64,000 nt of DNA from Streptomyces flavochromogenes (GTDB lineage: Bacteria > Actinomycetota > Actinomycetes > Streptomycetales > Streptomycetaceae). Within the stretch, counting starts at the first letter, position 1. Every line of letters starts with the position of its first letter. Both the position numbers and the translations under genes were made by a program. The DNA lies in the NCBI RefSeq assembly GCF_000717595.1, contig NZ_JNZO01000018.1, positions 124,001-188,000 on the forward strand. Reading direction: 5' to 3'. The notes under the pieces were generated by a model that was not told the origin of the DNA, did not search any database, and was given only the letters and a program-made list of their open reading frames with translations. Below, piece after piece: positions 42,778-52,339 of the stretch.

Positions 42778-43587
42778 ATGGCGTCCCACCGGAAGCTCCG
42801 CGCCGCGGCCGTCGTCTGCGCCGTCGCCGTCGTCACAGGTCCCGCACCTGTCGCGGCCTGGGCCGCGACGACCGGCACCGCGGCCGCCGCACCTTCGGTG
42901 TCGGCACCGTCGCCCGATCCGTTCTCCGGTCTCACCGCCGACGAGATCGGCGACAAGGCGGTCACCGCGACCCAGTCGGCCACCTCGCTCCGGATGACAG
43001 GCCGGCTCGTCACGGAGGGACAACCCCTCGACATCGACTTCGCGGTGAACGACCGGAACGAGTGCACCGGCGTGATGAAGATCAAGGGCGGCACCGCCGA
43101 ACTGCGCAAGGTCGACGAGATCACGTACATGAAGGGCGACGAGGCCTTCTGGCGCGTCTCCATGGCCTCCCAGGGGATGCCCGAGCCGCAGATCGACACC
43201 ACGGTCGAGCTGGTCAAGGGCCGCTGGCTGAAGATCGCCCCAGGGCAGGCCGGCAGCGCCGACCTCAGCGGAGTCTGCGACCTGAAGGCGCTCCTCGACG
43301 ATCTCGGCGAGGACAAGGAGGAACGCCGCGGACTCACCAGGGGCCCCGACGCCGAGGTCGACGACACCCCCGTCGCGACCCTGGTCAAGAAGAAGGCCGA
43401 AGGCGAGACCACGACCGTGTCCGTCTCCCAGGAGGGCAAGCCGTACATCCTGAGGATGGTCAAGGCCGGTGGCGAGGAACCCGGCGCCATCGTGCTCTCC
43501 GACTACGACAAGCCCGTCCGCGTGGTCGTCCCGCCCGCCGACGAGACGGTGGACCTGTCGAAGCTCGACGGCGGAACGCCCGCGTGA
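42778..43587 (+). CDS. Secreted LppX/LprG-like protein between adnA and adnB
   Basis: This encodes 269 residues. The ATG at 42778 has GAGGAGG 7 nt upstream. The signal peptide (AAVVCAVAVVTGPAPVAAWA) lacks a lipobox Cys, so the protein is released or held otherwise. The mature part (GLTADEIGDKAVTATQSATS, LRMTGRLVTEGQ, ITYMKGDEAFWRVS) is the same fold as the lipoprotein at 1417-2175. A surface protein inside a DNA repair operon is odd; the gene may simply have inserted between adnA and adnB. Function unknown. Confidence 0.75.
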   Translation: MASHRKLRAAAVVCAVAVVTGPAPVAAWAATTGTAAAAPSVSAPSPDPFSGLTADEIGDKAVTATQSATSLRMTGRLVTEGQPLDIDFAVNDRNECTGVMKIKGGTAELRKVDEITYMKGDEAFWRVSMASQGMPEPQIDTTVELVKGRWLKIAPGQAGSADLSGVCDLKALLDDLGEDKEERRGLTRGPDAEVDDTPVATLVKKKAEGETTTVSVSQEGKPYILRMVKAGGEEPGAIVLSDYDKPVRVVVPPADETVDLSKLDGGTPA

Positions 43588-43656
43588 CGAAGGTCCCCCG
43601 CGAGATCCGGGCCGGACCGGACCGGACTGTCAGCCGTCCGCGTTAGCCTCTTTGAG

Positions 43657-46600
43657 GTGACCGCACGCATCACCGACCCCGAGCAGCTCAAGGAGCTCCT
43701 CGGCATCCCGTTCACCCCGGAGCAGACGGCCTGCATCACCGCGCCGCTCGCCCCGCAGGTCGTCGTGGCCGGAGCCGGCTCCGGCAAGACGACGGTGATG
43801 GCCGCCCGGGTGGTCTGGCTGGTCGGGACGGGCCAGGTCGCCCCCGAGCAGGTCCTCGGTCTCACCTTCACCAACAAGGCCGCCGGTGAGCTCGCCGAGC
43901 GCGTCCGCACCGCTCTCGTCCGCGCCGGAGTGACGGACCCCGACGTCATCGACCCGGACGATCCCCCGGGCGAGCCGCAGATCTCCACGTACCACGCGTT
44001 CGCCGGCCGGCTCCTCACCGACCACGGCCTCCGCATCGGGCTCGAACCCACCTCCCGGCTCCTCGCCGACGCCACCCGCTACCAGCTCGCCGCCCGCGTC
44101 CTGCGCGAGGCCCCCGGCCCGTACCCGGCGCTCACCCGCTCCTTCACGACCCTGATCACCGACCTCCTCGCCCTCGACGCCGAGCTCGCCGAGCACCTCG
44201 TACCGCCGGAAGGACTCCTCTCGTACGACTCCGCGCTGCTCGCCGCCCTCGCCGAGGCCAAGCTCAGCAACGCCGAGCTGCGCAAGATCCCCGAGGCCGC
44301 AACCGCCCGCCGCGAGCTCCTCGACCTCGTCATCCGCTACCGGGCCGCCAAGCGCTCCCGCGACCTGCTCGACTTCGGCGACCAGATCGCCCGATCCGCC
44401 GAACTGGCCACCACCCGGCCCGAGGTCGGCGAGATCCTCCGTGACGAGTTCCGGGTCGTCCTCCTCGACGAGTACCAGGACACGTCCGTCGCCCAGCGGC
44501 TGCTGCTCTCCGGACTCTTCGGCCAGGGCACCGGGCAGCGGGCGACCGGCCACGCGGTGACCGCCGTCGGCGACCCCTGCCAGGCCATCTACGGCTGGCG
44601 CGGCGCCTCCGTCGCCAACCTCGACGACTTCCCCGAGCACTTCCCGCACGCGGACGGCAGCCCCGCCGACCGCTACTCGCTCTCCGAGAACCGGCGCAGC
44701 GGCGGCCGCCTCCTCGACCTCGCCAACGGACTCGCCGCGCCCCTGCGCGCGATGCACGCGGGCGTGGAGGCGCTGCGCCCCGCGCCCGGCGCCGAGGCCG
44801 ACGGAAGCGTCCGCATCGCGCTCCTCCCCACCCACGCCGAGGAGATCGACTGGCTCGCCGACTCCCTCGCCCACCTCGTCCGCACCGGGCGGGAGCCCGG
44901 CGAGATCGCCGTCCTGTGCCGTACGGCCGGCGACTTCCCCGCCATCCACGCGGCCCTCGTCGCCCGTGACGTACCCGTCGAGGTCGTCGGCCTCTCCGGC
45001 CTCCTCCACCTGCCCGAGATCGCCGACCTGGTCGCCGTCTGCGAGGTCCTCCAGGACCCGGGGGCCAACGCCGCCCTGGTCCGCCTCCTCACCGGCCCCC
45101 GCTGGCGCATCGGCCCCCGCGACCTCGCCCTCCTCGGCAGGCGGGCCCGACACCTCGTCCACCGGGGCGGCGACGAACCCGACCCCGAGCAGCGGCTCGC
45201 CGCCGCCGTCGAAGGCGTCGACCCGGCCGAGGTCGTCTCCCTCGCCGACGCGCTCGACACCTTCCTCGACTCCGGCGGAACGGCCGACGACGGCCTCGCC
45301 TTCTCCGCCGACGCCCGGGTCCGCTTCGCGCGCCTCGCCGCCGAGCTGCGCGCCCTCCGCGGCTCGCTCGCCGACCCGCTCATGGACGTCCTGCACCGGG
45401 TGCTCTCCGCGACCGGCCTCGAAGTCGAACTGTCCGCCTCCCCGCACGCGCTCGCCGCCCGCCGCCGCGAGACCCTCGGCCACTTCCTCGACATCGCCGC
45501 CGGCTTCGCCTCCCTGGACGGCGAGGCGAGCCTCCTCGCGTTCCTCGGCTTCCTGCGCACGGCCGTCCAGTTCGAGAAGGGCCTCGACAACGCCCTGCCC
45601 GGCGGCGAGAACACCGTCAAGGTCCTCACCGCCCACAAGTCCAAGGGCCTGGAGTGGGATGTCGTCGCCGTCCCCGGCCTGGTCGCCGGCCAGTTCCCCA
45701 GCGCCCGGGCCCGCGAGTCGTGGACCTCGCAGCCGCAGGTCCTCCCGCACGCCCTGCGCGGCGACGCGGCCACGCTGCCGGCCATCGACACCTGGAACGC
45801 CAAGGCGCTCACGGCCTTCAAGAACGAGATGCGGGACCACCAGCACACCGAGGAACTCCGCCTCGGCTACGTGACCTTCACCCGCCCCCGCACCCTCCTC
45901 CTCGGCTCGGCCCACTGGTGGGGCCCGTCCCAGAAGCGGCCCCGGGGCCCGTCGGACTTCCTCAAGGCCCTGTACGCCCACTGCGAGACGGGTCACGGGG
46001 AGATCGAGGCCTGGGCGGAGGAACCGGAGAAGGACGCCCAGAACCCGACCCTGACGGAGGCGGAGAGCGAGGAGACGTGGCCGCTCCCGCTGGACGGGGA
46101 GTCGTTCGGACGCCGCCGGAAGGCGGCGGACGACGTCCTGGCCAGGTTGTGGGCCGTCGCCCCGCAGGGCGCGGGGGAGGGTGGGCACAACCCCGTCAGC
46201 GCGGCGCCCGACCTCCCGGACCCGCACCCGGAGGACCTCTGGCCGGACGAAGAGGAACCCGTCTGGGACGAGGAGACCTTCCCGGAGGACACCCACGCGG
46301 ACGTGATCCCGGCACCCCGTGAGGAGGCCCGGTCGCTCACCCCCGAGGACGCGCGAGCCATCGCCTCCTGGGACCGCGACCTCACCGCCCTCACCGCCGA
46401 ACTCCGCCGTGCCCGCGCCACCACCCGTGACGTCGTCCTCCCCGCGTACCTCTCGGCCTCGCAGGTCCTCCGCCTCGCCGCAGACCCCGACGGCTTCGCC
46501 CAGGAGCTGGCCCGGCCGATGCCGAAGGCGCCGCAGCCGGCGGCCCGCCGGGGCACTCGGTTCCACGCCTGGGTGGAGTCCCGGTTCGAGGAGCTGCCGC

Positions 46601-47088
46601 TGCCGTTCCTCGGACCCGAGGACCTGCCCGGCGGGGAGGACTTCGCGGGCGAGCCGGAGATCCTCGACGAGCGGGACCTCGACGAGTTGAAGGAGGCCTT
46701 CGCCCGTACCGAGTACGCCCACCGCACCCCGTACCGCGTCGAGGTCCCCGTGCACCTCTCGCTCGGCGGCCGGGTCGTCCGGGGCCGGATCGACGCCGTC
46801 TACCGGGACCCGGACTCCGGCGCGTACGAGATCGTCGACTGGAAGACGAGCCGGCTGCGCACCGCGGACCCGCTCCAGCTCGCGATCTACCGGCTCGCCT
46901 GGGCCGAGCAGCACGGTCTCGCGCCCGAGGACGTGGCCGCGGCCTTCGTCTACGTGCGGACGGGCGAGGTCGCCCGCCCCACCCGACTGCCCGGCCGGGC
47001 CGAGCTGGAGGCCCTCCTCCTCGGAGAGCCGGCTCCGGACGCCGATCAGGCCCTCCTGCCGGGAGGGGCACCCCCGGGCGCCGGATAG
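43657..47088 (+). CDS. adnB: AdnB-like helicase-nuclease subunit
   Basis: This encodes 1143 residues. The features are Walker A AGAGSGKTTVMAAR (near 39), LTFTNKAAGELAERVR, LDEYQDTSVAQ (near 269), VGDPCQAIYGWRGAS, LTAHKSKGLEWDVV and YVTFTRPR, then a C-terminal RecB-family nuclease with YEIVDWKTSRLRT near 1057 and VYVRTGE. No Fe-S cysteine set is visible at the C-terminus. The nuclease Asp and Lys are intact. In mycobacteria AdnB carries the leading motor. The GTG start lacks a good ribosome site. It ends 10 bp before the dipeptidase gene. Confidence 0.87.
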   Translation: MTARITDPEQLKELLGIPFTPEQTACITAPLAPQVVVAGAGSGKTTVMAARVVWLVGTGQVAPEQVLGLTFTNKAAGELAERVRTALVRAGVTDPDVIDPDDPPGEPQISTYHAFAGRLLTDHGLRIGLEPTSRLLADATRYQLAARVLREAPGPYPALTRSFTTLITDLLALDAELAEHLVPPEGLLSYDSALLAALAEAKLSNAELRKIPEAATARRELLDLVIRYRAAKRSRDLLDFGDQIARSAELATTRPEVGEILRDEFRVVLLDEYQDTSVAQRLLLSGLFGQGTGQRATGHAVTAVGDPCQAIYGWRGASVANLDDFPEHFPHADGSPADRYSLSENRRSGGRLLDLANGLAAPLRAMHAGVEALRPAPGAEADGSVRIALLPTHAEEIDWLADSLAHLVRTGREPGEIAVLCRTAGDFPAIHAALVARDVPVEVVGLSGLLHLPEIADLVAVCEVLQDPGANAALVRLLTGPRWRIGPRDLALLGRRARHLVHRGGDEPDPEQRLAAAVEGVDPAEVVSLADALDTFLDSGGTADDGLAFSADARVRFARLAAELRALRGSLADPLMDVLHRVLSATGLEVELSASPHALAARRRETLGHFLDIAAGFASLDGEASLLAFLGFLRTAVQFEKGLDNALPGGENTVKVLTAHKSKGLEWDVVAVPGLVAGQFPSARARESWTSQPQVLPHALRGDAATLPAIDTWNAKALTAFKNEMRDHQHTEELRLGYVTFTRPRTLLLGSAHWWGPSQKRPRGPSDFLKALYAHCETGHGEIEAWAEEPEKDAQNPTLTEAESEETWPLPLDGESFGRRRKAADDVLARLWAVAPQGAGEGGHNPVSAAPDLPDPHPEDLWPDEEEPVWDEETFPEDTHADVIPAPREEARSLTPEDARAIASWDRDLTALTAELRRARATTRDVVLPAYLSASQVLRLAADPDGFAQELARPMPKAPQPAARRGTRFHAWVESRFEELPLPFLGPEDLPGGEDFAGEPEILDERDLDELKEAFARTEYAHRTPYRVEVPVHLSLGGRVVRGRIDAVYRDPDSGAYEIVDWKTSRLRTADPLQLAIYRLAWAEQHGLAPEDVAAAFVYVRTGEVARPTRLPGRAELEALLLGEPAPDADQALLPGGAPPGAG

Positions 47089-47098
47089 GCTCGGGGGC

Positions 47099-48526
47099 AT
47101 GAGCGAGACCCCGGACAGCGCCGTCCACGCCGTACGTACGTACATCGAGCAGCACCGTGCCGCCTTCCTCGGCGACCTCGCGGAGTGGCTGCGCATCCCC
47201 TCCGTGTCGGCGCAGCCGGACCGCGCCGGGGACGTACGGCGCAGTGCCGAGTGGCTCGCCGCCAAGCTCACCGAGACCGGTTTCACCACGGTCGAGGTCT
47301 GGGACACGGACGGCGCCCCCGCCGTCTTCGCCGAGTGGCCCTCCGACGACCCGGCCGCGCCGACGGTCCTCGTCTACGGCCACCACGACGTGCAGCCCGC
47401 CGCCCGCGAGGACGGCTGGCACACGGACCCGTTCGAGCCGACCGTGGTCGACGGACGGATGTACGCGCGCGGGGCGGCCGACGACAAGGGGCAGGTGTTC
47501 TTCCACACCCTCGGCGTCCGCGCGCACCTCGCCGTCACCGGCCGCACCGCGCCCGCCGTCAACCTCAAGCTGATCGTCGAAGGTGAGGAGGAGTCCGGGT
47601 CGCCGCACTTCCGGACCCTCGTCGAGACGCACGCCGAGCGCCTCGCCGCCGACGCCGTGATCGTCTCCGACACCGGCATGTGGTCCGAGACCGCCCCCAC
47701 CGTGTGCACCGGCATGCGCGGGGTCGCCGACTGCGAGATCGAGCTGTACGGACCCGACCAGGACATCCACTCCGGCTCCTTCGGCGGCGCCGTGCCGAAC
47801 CCGGCCACCGTCGCCGGCCGGATCGTCGCCGCCCTCCACGACGCCGACGAGCACGTGGCGATCCCCGGCTTCTACGAGGGAGTGACCGAGCTCGGCGACG
47901 CCGAGCGCGCCCTCATCGCCGAGCTGCCCTTCGACGAGGCCGCCTGGCTGCGCACGGCGAAGTCGCACGGCACCCTCGGCGAGACCGGCTTCTCGACCCT
48001 GGAGCGGGTCTGGGCCCGCCCCACCGCCGAGGTCAACGGCATCGGCGGCGGCTACCAGGGACCCGGCGGCAAGACGATCGTCCCCGCCTCAGCCCAGCTC
48101 AAGCTGTCGTTCCGGCTGGTCGCCGGCCAGGACCCGGCCAAGATCGAGCTCGCGGTACGGGACTGGCTCGCCGGTCTCGTCCCCGCCGGCATCCGGTACG
48201 AGATCGTCTTCGGCGCCCCGACCCGCCCGTGTCTCACCCCGCTCGACCACCCCGCCCTCACGGCGGTCGCCGGGGCCATGAGCAGGGCCTTCGACGGCGC
48301 CAAGGTCCGCTACACCCGCGAGGGCGGCTCGGGACCGGCCGCCGACCTCCAGGACGTCCTGGAGGCACCCGTGCTGTTCCTCGGCATCTCCGTCCCGTCC
48401 GACGGCTGGCACGCCCCCAACGAGAAGATCGAACTCGATCTCCTCATGAAGGGCGTCGAGACGACCGCTCATCTGTGGGGTGACCTGTCCGCCGCCCTCG
48501 GGCACGCCCCCGTCGCCGAGCGCTGA
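47099..48526 (+). CDS. M20 family dipeptidase
   Basis: This encodes 475 residues. The zinc ligands of M20 peptidases are present: YGHHDVQPA (His, near residue 98), ARGAADDKGQ (Asp), EGEEESGS (Glu-Glu), VSDTGMW (Asp) and SDGWHAPNEKI (C-terminal His). The internal dimerisation domain carries DIHSGSFGGAVPNP. This is the CNDP/dipeptidase-like subgroup acting on dipeptides in the cytosol. It follows adnB by 10 bp and is likely co-transcribed. Confidence 0.92.
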   Translation: MSETPDSAVHAVRTYIEQHRAAFLGDLAEWLRIPSVSAQPDRAGDVRRSAEWLAAKLTETGFTTVEVWDTDGAPAVFAEWPSDDPAAPTVLVYGHHDVQPAAREDGWHTDPFEPTVVDGRMYARGAADDKGQVFFHTLGVRAHLAVTGRTAPAVNLKLIVEGEEESGSPHFRTLVETHAERLAADAVIVSDTGMWSETAPTVCTGMRGVADCEIELYGPDQDIHSGSFGGAVPNPATVAGRIVAALHDADEHVAIPGFYEGVTELGDAERALIAELPFDEAAWLRTAKSHGTLGETGFSTLERVWARPTAEVNGIGGGYQGPGGKTIVPASAQLKLSFRLVAGQDPAKIELAVRDWLAGLVPAGIRYEIVFGAPTRPCLTPLDHPALTAVAGAMSRAFDGAKVRYTREGGSGPAADLQDVLEAPVLFLGISVPSDGWHAPNEKIELDLLMKGVETTAHLWGDLSAALGHAPVAER

Positions 48527-48561
48527 ACCCATACACCGATCCGGGGGAGTTGGAAGCACCT

Positions 48562-49509
48562 GTGAGCACCTTGAAGAACGCGTCAGCGGACCGCCCGATC
48601 TCGCTCACCGCTCCGAGCGGCATCGACCGCGCCGCGCACCACCGCCTCGACGAGGCGTGGCTGGCGGCGGCCTGGAGCCACCCCACCACGCGGGTCTTCG
48701 TGGTCTCCGGGGGCCAGGTGCTGATCGACGACACGGCGGACGGCAGGACCGAACTCGTCATGACCCCGGCGTTCGAGGCCCCGGTCACCGAGACGCACCG
48801 CTACTTCCTGGGCACGGACGCCGACGGCGTCTCCTACTTCGCGCTCCAGAAGGACTCGCTGCCTGGTCGCATGGACCAGTCCGCGCGGCCCGCCGGGCTC
48901 CGCGAGGCCGGACTGCTGCTGTCGGACCGGGACGCGGGTCTCATGGTGCACGCGGTGGCCCTGGAGAACTGGCAGCGCCTCCACCGTTTCTGCTCGCGCT
49001 GCGGCGAGCGCACCGTCATCGCCGCCGCCGGGCACATCCGCCGCTGCCAGGCGTGCGGTGCGGAGCACTACCCGCGGACCGACCCCGCGGTGATCATGCT
49101 GGTCACGGACGAGGAGGACCGGGCGCTGCTCGGCCGTCAGGTCCACTGGCCCGAGGGCCGCTTCTCGACCCTCGCCGGTTTCGTCGAGCCCGGCGAGTCC
49201 ATCGAGGCGTCGGTGGTCCGCGAGGTCTTCGAGGAGGCCGGTGTCACGGTCGGCGAGGTCGAGTACGTCGCCAGCCAGCCCTGGCCGTTCCCGTCCAGCC
49301 TGATGCTGGGGTTCTTCGCCCGCGCGACCTCCTCGGAGATCACCGTGGACGGCGAGGAGATACACGAGGCCCGCTGGTTCTCCCGCGAGGACCTGGCCGC
49401 CGCCTTCGAGTCGGGCGAGGTGATCCCGCCGTACGGCATCTCGATCGCCTCGCGGCTGATCGAGCGCTGGTACGGCAAGCCGCTGCCGAAGCCCGGCGAC
49501 GTGATCTGA
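48562..49509 (+). CDS. nudC: NAD(+) diphosphatase NudC
   Basis: This encodes 315 residues. A zinc ribbon (CSRCGERTVIAAAGH, then CQACGAEHYPR) precedes the Nudix box GFVEPGESIEASVVREVFEE. The NADH pyrophosphatase signature SQPWPFPSSLM follows. NudC hydrolyses NAD(H) to NMN(H) and AMP and removes NAD caps from RNA. I prefer the GTG at 48562, 12 nt after GGGGGAG, over a TTG at 48550 that abuts that site. A convergent hairpin lies after the stop. Confidence 0.93.
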   Translation: MSTLKNASADRPISLTAPSGIDRAAHHRLDEAWLAAAWSHPTTRVFVVSGGQVLIDDTADGRTELVMTPAFEAPVTETHRYFLGTDADGVSYFALQKDSLPGRMDQSARPAGLREAGLLLSDRDAGLMVHAVALENWQRLHRFCSRCGERTVIAAAGHIRRCQACGAEHYPRTDPAVIMLVTDEEDRALLGRQVHWPEGRFSTLAGFVEPGESIEASVVREVFEEAGVTVGEVEYVASQPWPFPSSLMLGFFARATSSEITVDGEEIHEARWFSREDLAAAFESGEVIPPYGISIASRLIERWYGKPLPKPGDVI

Positions 49510-49536
49510 GAGATACGACACGTTCCGCCCACGTGC

Positions 49537-49576
49537 GAGGAACCCCCGGCCGGTCCGTACCGGTCGGGGGTTCCTC
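49537..49576. terminator. Convergent terminator between nudC and mycoredoxin
   Basis: A 17-bp stem (49537-49553 with 49560-49576) with a 6-nt loop and one G.U pair lies between the two convergent genes and can serve both. Confidence 0.75.
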
Positions 49577-49598
49577 GTGTGCTGGGGGGCCGGGTGGC

Positions 49599-49841
49599 TC
49601 AGACGCTGAGCGCCTGCTTCACCTGGGCGAGGCTCGGGTTCGTCAGGGTCGAGCCGTTCGGGAAGAGGACGGTCGGAACGGTCTGGTTTCCGCCGTTCGC
49701 CTTCTCGACGAAGGCCGCCGACTCGGGGTCCTGCTCGATGTTGATCTCCGTGTACGCGATGCCCTCGCGGTCCATCTGGCTCTTCAGCCGACGGCAGTAG
49801 CCGCACCACGTGGTGCTGTACATCGTCACAGTGCCCTGCAT
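49599..49841 (-). CDS. mrx: Mycoredoxin (glutaredoxin-like, CGYC)
   Basis: This encodes 80 residues. The active site WCGYC lies at residues 12-16, and the cis-Pro motif TVPTVLFPNG is present. Short glutaredoxin-like proteins with a CxYC site next to uvrD2 are the mycoredoxins, which reduce mycothiol mixed disulfides. AGAGGAG precedes the ATG. The gene is divergent from uvrD2, with 147 bp in between for both promoters; in M. tuberculosis its counterpart has the same orientation as uvrD2. Confidence 0.9.
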   Translation of the reverse strand: MQGTVTMYSTTWCGYCRRLKSQMDREGIAYTEINIEQDPESAAFVEKANGGNQTVPTVLFPNGSTLTNPSLAQVKQALSV

Positions 49842-49988
49842 GGCGAGGCGCTCCTCTTGGTTCGCTGACGGGTGCCGAGAGGAAGAACGTACGCCTTGTC
49901 CCGGCCATTCCCGGAATTCGTATGACCGCGGACACCGCCTGTGGACAAGCCTCCGCGGCCGGCTCGGCGGACCTGGCAGCATTGGGGG

Positions 49989-52166
49989 GTGACAGCAGCA
50001 ACGCACTCCACTCTCTTCCCGCAGGTCCCGGAGACGGCCGACGCGGTGCTCGACGGGCTCGACCCGGAGCAGCGCGAGGTCGCCCTGGCCCTGACCGGCC
50101 CGGTGTGCGTGCTGGCGGGCGCCGGCACGGGCAAGACACGGGCGATCACCCACCGCATCGCGTACGGGGTGCGGTCGGGCAGACTCCAGCCCGCCAGTGT
50201 GCTGGCCGTCACGTTCACCAACCGTGCCGCGGGCGAGATGCGCGGCCGGCTCCGGCAGCTCGGGGCGGGCGGCGTCCAGGCGCGCACGTTCCACTCCGCG
50301 GCCCTCCGTCAGCTTCAGTTCTTCTGGCCGAAAGCAGTCGGTGGCGATCTGCCCCGGCTCTTGGAGCGGAAGATCCAGCTGGTCGCCGACGCCGCGGCCC
50401 GCTGCCGGATCCGGCTCGACCGGAACGAACTGAGGGACGTCACCGGCGAGATCGAGTGGGCCAAGGTCACCCAGACCGTCCCCGCCGACTACCCGGCCAT
50501 CGTCGCCAAGGCCCATCGGGACGCCCCCCGAGACCCGGCGGAAATCAGCCAGATCTACGCGATGTACGAGCAGCTGAAGCGCGACCGCTCGGTGATCGAC
50601 TTCGAGGACGTGCTGCTGCTCACCGTCGGCATCCTCCAGGACCGGCACGACATCGCCGACCAGATCCGGAGCCAGTACCAGCACTTCGTGGTGGACGAGT
50701 ACCAGGACGTCTCCCCGCTCCAGCAGCGGCTGCTCGACCTGTGGCTCGGCGACCGCGACAACCTGTGCGTCGTCGGCGACGCGAGTCAGACCATCTACTC
50801 CTTCACCGGCGCCACGCCCGACCACCTGCTGAACTTCCGCACCCGCCACCCCGGGGCCACGGTGGTCAAGCTGGTCCGCGACTACCGCTCCACCCCCCAG
50901 GTCGTCCACCTCGCCAACGGGCTGCTCAGCCAGGCCCGCGGCCGGGCCGCCGAGCACCGCCTCGAGCTGATCTCGCAGCGCGACCCCGGCCCCGATCCCG
51001 TCTACACGGAGTACGCGGACGAACCGACCGAGGCCGAGGGCACCGCCCGCCGCATCCGGGACCTCATCGCCGCCGGCGTCCCCGCCGGCGAGATCGCCGT
51101 CCTCTACCGGATCAACGCGCAGTCCGAGGTGTACGAGCAGGCCCTCGCCGACGCCGGGGTGCCCTACCAGCTGCGCGGCGCCGAGCGCTTCTTCGAGCGC
51201 CAGGAGGTACGCGAGGCGGGCATCGCCCTGCGCGGCGCGGCCCGCGCCGGGGGCAACGACTCCCTCCTCGACGACGCCGAGGACCTGCCCGCACAGGTCA
51301 GGGCCGTCCTCTCGACCAAGGGCTGGACCTCACAGCCGCCCTCGGGCTCCGGCGCCGTCCGCGACCGCTGGGAGTCCCTCGCCGCCCTCGTCCGGCTCGC
51401 CGAGGACTTCGCCCGTGCCAGGCCGGGGGCCACCCTCTCCGACCTGGTCGCCGAACTCGACGAGCGGGCCGCCGCGCAGCACGCGCCGACCGTGCAGGGC
51501 GTCACCCTCGCCTCGCTGCACTCCGCCAAGGGCCTCGAATGGGACGCCGTCTTCCTGGTCGGCCTCACCGAGGGCATGATGCCCATCACCTACGCCAAGA
51601 CCGACGAGCAGGTCGAGGAGGAGCGGCGCCTGCTGTACGTCGGCGTCACCCGCGCCCGGCTCCACCTCACGCTGTCCTGGGCACTCTCCCGCTCCCCGGG
51701 CGGCCGGGCCTCCCGGCGCCCCAGCCGCTTCCTCAAGGGCCTGCGGCCCGGCTCCGGCTCCCTCGGCACCATCGCCTCGGGCGGGTCCGGCTCCTTCGAG
51801 CGGGGCGCCGCCGCCGGCCGCCGCAAGCCGCGCGGCCCCGTTCTCTGCCGGGTCTGCGGGGCGACCCTCACCGAGGCGGGCGCCATGAAGCTCATGCGCT
51901 GCGAGGACTGCCCCTCGGACATGGACGAGGCGCTGTACGAGCGGCTCCGCGACTGGCGCGCCGATCAGGCCAGGGAGCTCGGCCAGCCGGCGTATTGCGT
52001 GTTCACCGACAAGACGCTGATGGCCATCGCCGAGCGGGTCCCCGGCACCGGCGGGGAGCTCTCCTCGATCTCCGGCGTCGGTGCCCGCAAGCTCGACCGC
52101 TTCGGCGCCGACGTCCTGGCCATCTGCGCAGGTGAGGACGGCGGGGCGGGCCTCGACGACAGCTGA
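49989..52166 (+). CDS. uvrD2: UvrD2-type ATP-dependent DNA helicase
   Basis: This encodes 725 residues from the GTG at 49989, which follows GGGGGG closely. The SF1A motifs are LAGAGTGKTRAIT (Walker A), VTFTNRAAGEM, VVDEYQDVSPLQ, VVGDASQTIYSFTGA, SLHSAKGLEWDAVF and YVGVTRARLHL. After the motor come a four-Cys motif (CRVCGATLTEAGAMKLMRC, then EDC) and a C-terminal HRDC domain (VPGTGGELSSISGVGARKLD). This is the layout of mycobacterial UvrD2, which unwinds duplex DNA 3'-5' and is essential there. Confidence 0.93.
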   Translation: MTAATHSTLFPQVPETADAVLDGLDPEQREVALALTGPVCVLAGAGTGKTRAITHRIAYGVRSGRLQPASVLAVTFTNRAAGEMRGRLRQLGAGGVQARTFHSAALRQLQFFWPKAVGGDLPRLLERKIQLVADAAARCRIRLDRNELRDVTGEIEWAKVTQTVPADYPAIVAKAHRDAPRDPAEISQIYAMYEQLKRDRSVIDFEDVLLLTVGILQDRHDIADQIRSQYQHFVVDEYQDVSPLQQRLLDLWLGDRDNLCVVGDASQTIYSFTGATPDHLLNFRTRHPGATVVKLVRDYRSTPQVVHLANGLLSQARGRAAEHRLELISQRDPGPDPVYTEYADEPTEAEGTARRIRDLIAAGVPAGEIAVLYRINAQSEVYEQALADAGVPYQLRGAERFFERQEVREAGIALRGAARAGGNDSLLDDAEDLPAQVRAVLSTKGWTSQPPSGSGAVRDRWESLAALVRLAEDFARARPGATLSDLVAELDERAAAQHAPTVQGVTLASLHSAKGLEWDAVFLVGLTEGMMPITYAKTDEQVEEERRLLYVGVTRARLHLTLSWALSRSPGGRASRRPSRFLKGLRPGSGSLGTIASGGSGSFERGAAAGRRKPRGPVLCRVCGATLTEAGAMKLMRCEDCPSDMDEALYERLRDWRADQARELGQPAYCVFTDKTLMAIAERVPGTGGELSSISGVGARKLDRFGADVLAICAGEDGGAGLDDS

Positions 52167-52189
52167 GTAAAACTCGTGGGAAAAATAGT

Positions 52190-52219
52190 TTGCGCCTGCC
52201 CCGTCAAGCCCCATAGGTT
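52190..52219 (+). promoter_or_regulatory. Candidate WblC-type promoter with AT-rich upstream box
   Basis: TTGCGC (52190-52195) and TAGGTT (52214-52219) are 18 nt apart, and AAAAATAG lies directly upstream of the -35. WhiB7-controlled promoters in actinobacteria have an AT-rich block just upstream of the -35, contacted by the protein's AT-hook. This would be the autoregulated promoter, giving a leader of about 640 nt. A small 6-bp hairpin (52238-52252) lies near the predicted 5' end. Confidence 0.55.
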
Positions 52220-52339
52220 CTTAACCACGGAAACAGCGGCTTCTAAGAAGCCCTGCTTCTGTGCTGTACTTGTCCAAATAAACATGAGGGTCCGGCTCGC
52301 ACCCGAGCCCTCCGAGACGCCGAGAGGAGGCGATTCCAC

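Noticed and set aside
43630..47307. 1225-codon open frame antisense to adnB
   Set aside because: The product is a Gly/Glu/Val low-complexity shadow of the real AdnB frame.
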